A DNA stretch of 64,000 bases from Paraspadella gotoi (lineage: Eukaryota > Chaetognatha): contig CM119263.1 in assembly GCA_051294375.1 (NCBI GenBank), positions 31,541,476 to 31,605,475 on the forward strand, in the 5' to 3' direction. The notes under the pieces are model-generated. The model ran no database searches, was not told where the DNA came from, and was given only the letters and a program-made list of their open reading frames with translations. Shown piece by piece: positions 12,086 through 23,315 of the stretch; the first letter of the stretch is position 1; each line of letters begins with the position of its first letter. The position numbers and the translations under genes are program-made.

Positions 12086-13392
12086 AAGATTGTATGGATT
12101 TTAAAAGGGAAAGAAATGGTTTAGTAAAATATATATAAATAAGTAGGTTGTTATATTAATATTAATATTTAACCTTTTTTTGAACATACAACCTAATTCT
12201 TAATCCTAATCCTTAACTCTAATTTAATCCACAACCCTAGCCTTAAACCTAAATTACTAATCTTTAACCCTAACTTTAAAAGCTAAACCCTAACCCTTAT
12301 TCTAAGCTTTAACCTTATTTTTAAACTTAATTCCTTGTAGGAAAATAAGGCCGACTTTTTTTTTAGAGAAGGGAAATCAACTTTGAAATTGATTTACAAA
12401 AGTGAGACGCGCTTCAGTACTTGCGATTGTGACACCGTGATTAAGTCACGTGACATCAGACAACAGAAAATTACTTTGTGTGGCACTTAATAAAGTCATT
12501 TTTAAAACATTCAAACAATCAAAAACAAGCAATGTATTCTCAACAATAAAAAATAGCAATGTTTGAACGTATTATCGCACCGTGTATTCGTTATTAATTT
12601 ATTCAAATCCCCCGAGTGACTTTGATTTGTTCGTGTTTTAAAAAAAAACTTAAAATGCAATATTCTGGTAATTTTTTTTATTATATCAAGAGGTTAAATA
12701 GGACACGTATCACAGGACATAGTACACCTGGACAAAGTATATTACTAGCAAGTTTGCGTGAAATCTCAAGAGAGAGATTAATAGATACAATTCAGATGTG
12801 AAAATGCAGAAAAAAATTTTGGAGGTTAGATATTTAATAATTATAATTGTATTAATAATCTTACAGGATCATAAATGAATATTTGATAGTCATTAAAATT
12901 TACAAGTTCGATTCATTTCAAGTCTTATGAGATTTTATCTTTTGTTTTTTTTTTTTAATTCTGAAAAAGCGACATCTTTCGATCTGAGCTGAAAAAAATC
13001 CCGTTGATAGCTTTTGTTTTTAAAGAGTTTGGATTCTCTGTTTCTCTTTTTCACTTTTCTTTACTTCATCAAAACTTCTCTTTGTGTGTCTTACATAAGC
13101 TTCTCTTCTCTTTTTCTCTTCTTTTCTTTTTTCTTTTCTCTTTTTCTTTTTTCTTCTCTTTTTCTCTTCTCTTCTCTTCTCTTTTCTATCCTTTGCTACC
13201 ATGAACCTGCAACCCCTCTAATCTTTTTGCTATTCCCTCTCTTTCTGTCTTTCTCCCTCTAAGCATGCTTTCTCATTCTCTCTCCCTCCATCTCTCTCTC
13301 CCGCTCTCCCTCCCTCTCTCTCCCGCTCTCCCTCCCTCTCTCTCTCCCGCTCTCTCTCCCTCTCTCTCCCCCCTCTCCCTCTCTTTCTCTCT

Positions 13393-15997
13393 TCAAGGCA
13401 TCCTCGGATCGAACCCCGCCATCTCGTAGACGCGAAAACAAAAGGCCAAGTAGTTGACGTCATCCCTGAGTCCGATTAATTCTCCGAATCGACGACAGAG
13501 GGCGCGGAACTCGAAATCGTCGAAAAGATCGCCCAGTCCGAGTTCGGATAAGACGCGACGGAACTGAGAGGACGAGACGACGCCGTTTACTCCAGTTCCG
13601 TTGAGCGTCACGTCCATGTCTTTGAAAAGCGGGAAGAGTTGTGTACGGTCGCGGCGGACCTAAGGGGGAGGAAGGAAGAGAGAGAAAGGAGGAGGAGGAG
13701 GGAGAGGAGAGGGAGGGAGAGAGAGGAGGGGAGGGAGAGAGTAAGAGGAGGCGAGGACAGTGAGGAAAAGGGGGAAGAGGGAGGGAAAGAGAGAGAGGAG
13801 GAGAAAAGAGGGAGGAGAGGAGGGGGAGAGGGAGAGAGAGGATGGGGAGGGAGGGAGAGAGAGGGAGAGAGAGAGAGAAGGGGGAGAGAGGAGGGGGAGG
13901 AGAGGAAGAGAGAAACATTAACTAAAATTTAAATGAAACTACTAAAAGTTTAACCGTACTCGGACACAGTTCATAAAACAACTTCTCATGCCACTCTGCC
14001 ACTTCATCTCTTTTGCCACTCTGCCACTTCCCTCTCTCTTTACCATATCGACAATCCTCTTCATAGTTGCTTCGTATCTTTCTTGATCCCTTTAGTCATT
14101 CTGCCACTTCCCATTTCCCCCCTCTCTTTACCTTATCGACAATCCTCTTCATAGTTGCTTCATATCTTTCTTCATCTCTTTTGCTACTCTGCCACTTCCC
14201 TCATGCCATTTTACCTTCTCTTTACCTTAGTGACAATCCTCTTCATAGTCGCTTCATATCTTTCTTGATCCCTTTTGCCACTCTGCCACTTCCCTCTTTG
14301 CCATTTCCCCTTCTCTTTACCTTATCGACAATTCTCTTCATTGTCGCTTCGTATCTTTTTTTATCCCTTTTGTCACTGCCACTTCCCTCATGCCATTTCC
14401 CCTTCTCTTTACCTTATCGACAATTCTCTTCATAGGCGCTTTGTATCTTTTGTCATCTCTTTTGCTCCTCTGCTACTTCCTTTATGCCATTTTCCTCTCT
14501 CTTTACCTTATCGATAATCCTCTTCATAGTCGCTTCGTATCTTTCGTCATCTCTTTTGCTACTCTGCCACTTCCTTCGTGCCATTTCCCCTTCTCTTTAC
14601 CTTATCGACAATCCTCTTCATAGTTGCTTTGTATCTTTCATCATCTCTTTTGATACTCTTCCACTTCCCTTATGCCATTTCCCCTTCTCTTTACCTTATC
14701 GACAATCCTCTTCATAGTCGCTTTGTATCTTTCGTCATCTCTTTTGCTACTCTGCCACTTCCCTCATGCCATTTCCCCTTCTCTTTACCTTATCGACAAT
14801 CCTCTTCATAGTCGCTTCGTATCTTTCTTCATCTTTAGGTGACAATCGATTAAGATCGACTTCAGGCGGAGGACGGAATTGAGTCGGAGTCACGAGTGGC
14901 GCCTTCTCAAGGTGGAAGGTGGTGAAGATGCTTTCCACCTTGGGGTTGGAGAGGAGGTGGTTAGAGAGGGTGGTCATCAAGGGCATTAACAATGTCATTA
15001 TGATTATTATATTTTGAAATTCACTTCAGCAATCACCTATAATCAATTTTATTGGCTGGCCTCGAGCCTTCCTATAACCTATCCCACTATCTTTCTATTA
15101 ACTTTATAATTTACCATTTATAAGGTTTGGGCCAAATCTTATTAATACTAAGTTGTTAAGTTCATATAATTTTAAAAGGACTACAATTTTGGGTCCTTTC
15201 AAAATTACAAATTATTTCAAGACTTTCTGCTGATGCAAAAATATTTTGCACAAAAGTTATTGTTTTTTTTTTACATTTCTAATAAAAGATTTTGCAGCCC
15301 CTTTAGCTTTTCCCAGGCCTCCCTAAGCCGAACCCCCTCAGATTTGTGGAGCGAATCAACCCCTCTACGCGACCCTGATAATCCCTAATTATCTTCACAA
15401 TCATCATCATAATCACAATCATTATCATCTCATCACCTCCTTGACAAATGGCAGATAATCGACATAATTGGAGTCAATCATAGATTGGAATTTATGTTCC
15501 AAAAGCGACAATTCTGTTTCTTTCATTTGGAATCCGCAAAGATCCAAGGCGCGCCGGAAGTGTGATTTGAGGCAGCGTCCTTTTAGAGAGGGGGAAGTAA
15601 GGTGAGGTTGTCGTTAAAAGGTAAGTTTAAACTTTAAAGATAGTCAACCAAGAAGATCAAACGATATCATAACTTTTTGATTTAACTCTTAAAATAATAA
15701 TTAATAATAAATTATTGTTAATATTAATTATTTACCAGAGTTGAGTTTATCGTAGTCCTTAAGAAATTCGTAGATTCTGACTCGACGTCGTTTTACTTGA
15801 GCTTTAATCTTCGCCAATGCCTTTTGTTTTTTTAGGAGAAATAAATGAATTAATGAAGTAAATAAATAACCGAATTAATAAATAAATAGGATAAATGATG
15901 AAGGAAAAAAAATTTAAATGAAAAAACAAACTAAAGTGTTTCCTTCTCTCTCTCTCTCTCTGGCTTTGGGATTTGGGCATTCTTTCTCTCTCTCTCT

Positions 15998-16046
<49 letters not shown>

Positions 16047-16088
16047 ATCCTCCTGATCAGTCGAGACCGCCACGTGCCCGGCTTCCGG

Positions 16089-16123
<35 letters not shown>

Positions 16124-17955
16124 TTCTCTCTCTCTCTCTCTCATCCACCTGATCAGTCAAAACTGCCACGTCCTGGCTTCGGGCATTCTTTCTCTCTTTC
16201 TTTCATCCACCTGATCAGTCAAGACCGCCACGTGTCCGGCTTCCGGCATTCTCTCTTTCTCTCTATCTCTCTCTCTCTCTCTTTCATCCACCTGATCAGT
16301 CGAGACAGCCACGTGCCCGGCTTCAGGCATTCTCTCTCTTCTCTCCATTGCAGCCCTGATCGACTTCTTGACGTCCACATAGCGAAGGATGTCGGGCAAT
16401 GTCGGGCAAACCTCAGCGATAAAGTCTCTGCCAATTGAAGAAAAAGTAGAGGGGCGTATTGAAAATTAATTCTTTCTCTATCTCTAAAAACCTTATAACT
16501 CAGGCTTGGGGCTTTACAACTGATATAATACAGGAGCGGTCTTTTCATACAATCCAAACATTCTTTGAAACCACTTCATTGATAGCGAAGCCAGGTGCTC
16601 TGGGAGTGAATAAACTCGACTGTGAGAGAGTCTTGATTGAAAGCTTGTCATTATCTTATGTCATTATCTTGTAAGTGTGATGGAGGCCTTAAACCACCAA
16701 AGCAAGTCCAAAGTCAGGGGCAAGATAGCTTATTTATTAAATGAAAGGATAATTCTATATTAGTTGTACCAATTTTATGAAAACTATTCAGCATTAACTA
16801 TTCTGTTAATAAACAAGCTCTCTTGACGGACTAACTACTGGCTTTGGATCGGCCATGGTGCGTTAAGAACATAGCAGGACCTAGCAAGCTTTCAATCAAG
16901 ATTCTTTTTGCAATCTAGTTGATTCATTCCCATAGTAAGAAAGTAAGAATGTGGGAATATTTCATTTGTCTAAAAATATGACTATTCCCTCCTTCTCTCT
17001 CCCTCTTTCTCTCACCTATAATTAAATCCCATATCGTCAATGAACTTCGCTTCCAAACAAGCAATTTCTGTGTCGGTCGCATCGTCGAGGCCGAGACTCC
17101 CAAGTGATTGTCTGAATTGCTTGCGAGTGATGTGTCCGTTGTGATGCTTGTCAAAATCTTGGAAGCAGGGCCAAGGGTTGATCCCGCGGTGGTCCATTTG
17201 GCAGCGGAATCTGGAAAAAAGGGAAGTGACACTTCCTCTGTCTCTAACTCTCTATCTCTCTCTCTCTCCCTTCTAATGACTCCATCTCTTTCTCTACCTT
17301 CTAATGACTCCATCATAATTCTCTCTTAGATTTCCCTTTGCTCTGCTCCAATCGTTCGTCCCAGCTCTCTATCTTCCTCTCTCTCTCCCTTCTAATGACT
17401 CCATCTCTCCCTTCTAATGACTCCATCTCTCTCTCTCTACCTTCTAATGACTCCATCATAATTCTCTCTCAAATTTCCCTTCGCTCTGCTCCAATCGTTC
17501 GTCCCAGATCGAGGAAGGACAAATCTTTCGATCGGTTCCACAATGCGAGTCGGGTCTTTCTCAAGATCCTTAATTTAAAATAACATTAGGTGAATAATGA
17601 ATTAATGTACATTTTATTAAATTAGTTTTACAACCCAAGTCGGCGAGTGTATAATTATTATAATTAAGCCTAGAAATTATTTATTGTCAAATCATTGGAT
17701 TTATAAATTTTCTATGTTAGGGACAAAATGATTTTAGAATTAATACAATAAATGTAAAATTTGTTCATTTAATTCGATAAAACAATAAGGAGACAAAAGG
17801 TAATAAAATATTATTTATCTATTGGATACCTTTGGCAAGAAAGCGTCTTCAACTGCGGCCTTAAATTTTGTCCATAAAACTTGATTTAAATTCACTGGAT
17901 CTTGAAATGTTGAGGCTAAGACTTCGAACTGGCCGTCGGTCATTGGGACAGCACC

Positions 17956-18028
<73 letters not shown>

Positions 18029-21000
18029 GAGAGAGAGAGGGGAGGGGGAGAGAGAGAGGGGGGGAGAGAGAGGGAGGGGGAGATGGAGGAGAGAGAGAGA
18101 GGGAGGGAGGGAAAGGAAGAGAGAAAGGGGATGAGAGGGAGGGAGAGGGAGGCAGAGAGAGAGAGAGAGACGGAAAGGGAATGAAAAAGGGAGGAAAAAA
18201 GAGTAAAGAAAGCAATTTAAATACAATCCCAGGGTAACAGGTTAAAACCCTAGGATACCCTGACACGAATTATTACTTGAGATTTTTTCAAGGATAAAGA
18301 TTAAAAAAGCAACACTGTTTTGTTAAAGAAAGTCTTAATTCGGGTTTTGAATCAAAGCACAACGCCACTGAGGAAGGGCTTCTCGGATCGACTTACCCAA
18401 AAGACCCAATCCAAGTGTTTGCAATCCACGTCTGAATTGATTCTTTGTGATTCGTCCGCTACGCAATGGATCGAAATCTTGAAACGCGTCCTTAAAAAAA
18501 ACAATAAACAAAACAATTATTCATTCATTTAATAAATAAGCTATCTTGCCCCTGACTTAGGACAGGCTTTGGTGGTTTAAGGCCTCCATCACTCTTACAA
18601 GATAATGACATACCAGGTCCCTGCTAGCTTTCAATCAAGACTCTCTCACAGTCTCGTTTATTTATTCCCAGAGAACCTGGCTTTAGGCTTCATTTTCCCA
18701 GAAGACCCCATTTTATCTTAAATTCTGAATTAAAATTAGTTTTTAGTATGGTAGACTAAAATCCACCAACCGTTCATCAGCGGCCATTGGTGCCGGAGGC
18801 AAGTCATTCGCCTCCCAACCCAAAAGTCCAGGGTTCTAGCCCGGTGGCCGCCTGGCAGTTAAGTAGGACGGGCGCATAACCCGCTTAACCGTTACAGCCT
18901 GATCCAAGCTCAGGACTGCTTATATTGAACGGTTCTGTCACTAACACTTAACAATAATTACTGTCTCTTCATTGGTGAGCCTGACTTCCGAACACAACAG
19001 CAACAACAACACTTTCAGGCGAGATGCCTCAACCTGGCGATGCACTTTCCGCCAACAACACATCAGGCGACATGCCTAACTTGGTGATGCACTTTCCACC
19101 AACAACAACAATTCACTGAAGAGACGCAACAGACTTCTCCCTTACGGGAGGGGGGATGTATGGTGGACTAAAATCCACCAACCGTTCATCAGCGGCCATT
19201 GGTGCCGGAGGCAAGTCATTCGCCTCCCAACCCAAAGGTCCGGGGTTCTAGCCCGGTGGCCGCCGGCAGTTAAGGGGACGGGGCGCTTAACCGCCTGTAA
19301 CACGGTGTTACAGCCTGATCCGAAGCTCAGGGACTGCTTATATTGAACGGTTCTGTCACTAACACTTAACAATAATTACTATCTCTTCGTTAGGTTAAAA
19401 GATTTAGGTTAAAGGTTAGGTTTGGGGATTCGGTTAAGTATTATGGTTAAAGATTAGGTTTTAAGGCAAGGGGTTAGGGTTAGATTAAAGGTTTCTCTCT
19501 TTCTCTCTGTCTCTCTTTATCTCTCCCTATTTTTAAAAAAATCTGCAAGACTTTTACAAACAAATGTTGCGCTGCTGAAGGCTAATACAATAACCGAAAT
19601 ATGTTTTTTTTATTAAAATAAATTTGTTGTCTAAAAACAAAAAATCTTTTTTCCTTTAAGGGTTAGAGTTTAAAATCAAGTTAGGTATCATTACAGAAGA
19701 TACAGAGAAGGAACCAGATCAAAGACTCGGGGAAAAATTACCAAAATAGAATCAAGCTCTCTAATTGGTCAAGACCCTAATGGAATCGGGCAATAAGTGG
19801 ATAGGCTTACATCCGCCGGGAAACTTTACCCATATCTCTGATCCACTTGCATTGTATAAAAGCAGTAGATTTTGTATCTGAGTAATCTGTCCAAAATTGA
19901 TACCGTCTTCTTATCCATTTTTCTATCAATAAATTCCACTTTGGTTTCATGCTGAAGTCCCTGTCTTCTTATTTAAATGTGGTGACAGGAGTGGATTCGA
20001 CATCCCACCTCTCAAGGTTAATAAATTATATATTAAGTTATAGGTTTTATAAGAAATTATTATATTATATACTTGTTAAATAAATAAATAAATCTCGTTT
20101 TGATTTCAACTTAGAAATCCATGAGTTTTTTCTCAAATGCTATTGAGATTAAAATTAAGTCTCGGGATTGAGGAACCAAAAATGTGGTGCCTTTAGAAAA
20201 TAGAGCCCGATTCTTAAGGGGACCCTAATGAGTTAAGTACCTGAATCCTTAGTCGATAAGCGACAACTTGACTTCGAATTCGCGATAAAAATAGATCAAC
20301 GTCTACGACCGAAGTGTCGGGTGGAAGATCCCACCAAGGGGTTTTCACTTGACGACGGATTGGAGGCTTCTCTGTCGTGAAGCCGATGTATTGAGGGTCT
20401 ATGGCCTGAGGGAGGGAAAGAGAGGGGGAGAAAGAAACGGAGAGAGAGAGGGAGAGAGAGGAAGGGAGCAGGGAGAGAGAGAGAGGGGAGAAAGAGGGAG
20501 AGAAAGAGGGAGAGAGCGGTGAGAGTCGAAATTATCCTTTGGTGAATATTTAATTAAAACTTTTAATTGATACAAAATTCAAAACTAATTGTAAAAGAAA
20601 TACAGAGTCTCCCTTGAGACCCGTATCAGGTCTCCTCCGAACCACACCTGCACAAAGGCCACATAGTTGATGTCTCCTCCGACTGGATTTTCAAATTTTC
20701 GGCATAAAAGACGAAAATCTTCTCTTAAAATCGGAAGAGAGAGAAAAGTCAAAACTCGAGCGAAACAAGATTTTGTCATTCCACGAGTGAACGCGTTGCT
20801 TCGGTCGAAATCCTGACGGGGAAAATGATAAAAAAGGAGGGAAAGTTGGGTGAATGTCATTCGGATTTGTCATCATTATCCTCATCGTCATTTCCTAATT
20901 TCCAGTATCATCATAGTAAATGTCACAAGCGTTATAATCCTCGTCATTATTGGAATCCTGTTCGTCGGAAATATCAGTATCATAGTCATCAGAATCATTT

Positions 21001-22218
21001 TGATAACTGCATCGTTTTCATCATCAAGAGTCGACCCTTTAGCTTTATCAATAAACTCAATCAAATCAAATCAAATCAATCAATCAATAAATCAATCAAT
21101 CAACCAATCAAAACAATCAATCAAATCAGTCAATCAAATCAATCAGAACAATCAGATCAATCAATCAATCAAATCGATCAATCCAATCAAACCTTGAAAT
21201 AAGGATAAACCATGAGATTTCTCCTCTTCACTTCTCTCAATTAATCAAATCAATCAATCAAACAATCAATAAATCAAATCAATCAATCAATCTATCAAAT
21301 AAAATTAATCAATCAATCAATCAATAAAATCAATCAATCAATCAATCAAATCAATCATCAATCCAATTAATCAATCAATCAAATCAATCAAACCAATCAA
21401 ATCAATCAATGAATCAAATCAATCAGTCAATCAATCAATCAGTTCAATCAATAAATCAAATAAATCAAATAAATCAAATCAATTAAATCAATTAAATAAA
21501 ATAATCAATCAATCAAATCAATCAATTAATCAATCAATAAATCAAATAAATCAATCAATCAATTCAATCGATCAAATCAATCAATCAAATCAATCAATCC
21601 AATCAAACCTTGAAATAAGGATAAACCATGAGATTTCTCCTCTTCACGTCTCTTCTCATCTCATCAATCGCTCTTCCCAATTTCTCCTCTTCCTCCTCCG
21701 TTAGACATTGCACGTAACGAGCCAACTCTCCTCTTCCCGGTCGCTGGATTTGAACCAGGGGCTTCTTCTCCAGGTGATCCACGTTGAAGGCGTGTTCCAT
21801 CACGTGGCAGAGGCTGTGGGAAGGAGGGGAGAGGGAAAGGCAGGAAGGAGGAGAAAGAGAGGGGAGGAGGGAGAGAGAGTGGAGGAAGGGGGAGGGAGAT
21901 GGGGAAAGGAGGGGGAGGGTAGGAGAGGGAGGAAAGGAGAGAGGGGGGAGGAAGATGGGGGAAAGGAGAGGGAGGGGAAGAGGTAGGAGAGGGAGGGGAG
22001 GAAAGGAGAGAGGGAGGGGAGAAGAGGGAGGGAGGAAAGGAGAGAGGGAGGGAGGGAGAAGAGGAGGGAGAAAAGGAGAGAGGGAAGAGAGAGGGAGGAC
22101 GGGAAGGAGTAGAGAGGGAGGAGGGAGAGGGAGGGAAGGAGGAAAGGAGAGAAGGGAGGTTGTAAGAAAGGAAAAGAGAAAAGGGAGGAAAGTTATAGAG
22201 GAAGCGAGGGAGGGAGGA

Positions 22219-22268
<50 letters not shown>

Positions 22269-22973
22269 CTCACCTTCTATAATTAATTCTTCCAGTCGAT
22301 TCATCGCGATAAAAATCCGTCAACTTTTGAATTTCTTCTTTAGTTAAAGTCAAATATTTTGAGAGAGCGAGATCGAGTCCGCGAGCGAACTGAAAATAGG
22401 AATTGATTAAATCATTCATTAATAAAATTAGTAAAACTAATTAATTAATTAATTCTTCAAGTAAAATAATTAATTTATACAACTTCACTACTACTGGTCC
22501 TACATGTATCAGAAAATCTTATTTTTTTTCTTAATTCTTTTCTCCGTTTTTCACTCCATTCAGCCTCATCTGTTGCCATGTGTAACCCCATCTGTTTCCC
22601 CCCTGTGTCTTGGATGATCAACTCCCCACCCCATCTGTTTCCATCTGTAACCCCATCTGTTTCCTCCCTGTGTCTTGGATGACCCACTTCCCACACTATC
22701 TGTTCCCATCTGTAACCCCCATCCGTTTCCCACCTGTGTCTTGATGATTTACTCTCCACCCCATCTGTTCCCATCTGTAAATCTCATCTGTTTCCCCTCA
22801 CCTGTGTCTCGGTCACCGTCCCGCTTCTTAATCCGTCGTTGTCTTTGAAAAACTCAGGCGTACGAACTCCGTACTTGTAGACGGTCAGACGGATTTTGGC
22901 GAGAATCTCCTGTACGGACTCACGGACAGGAGGAAGTGGCTCGAGAAAGATCTCGGCCTTTTAAAAGGGAGGA

Positions 22974-23043
<70 letters not shown>

Positions 23044-23272
23044 AAAAAAATATTATGAAATGAAAATAATAGATGATATCAATTTCAATTTTAAAGCATA
23101 ATATAAATTTTAAAAAAAATAATAATAGAATAAAATACAAACTTGAGTTAATTTAAGATTAAACTTTCTTTTTGAATGCCAATAAATAGTTAAATTAAAA
23201 TTATAAAAGCAGGAAAAATAAAAATAAATAAACAAAGAAAAAACTGAGTCAATAATTAAATACAAAACAAAG

Positions 23273-23315
<43 letters not shown>

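Noticed and set aside
14067-14811. Series of 77-80 aa ORFs spaced by 94 bp
   Set aside because: Each is the same minisatellite unit read on the non-coding strand; not a repeat-protein gene.
13985-14835. CRISPR-like regular direct repeats
   Set aside because: Units are contiguous without unique spacers, and the context is eukaryotic.
15804-16399. ORFs with runs of RERERERE or SLSLSLSL
   Set aside because: Frames through (CT)n/(GA)n tracts. Only the 45 codons of exon 15 at its edge and the separate exon 16 (15736-15820) are supported.
19200-19262. Possible functional tRNA gene
   Set aside because: The region has a B-box-like motif and a hairpin, but no complete cloverleaf could be drawn, and several copies with the same flanks mark it as a SINE.
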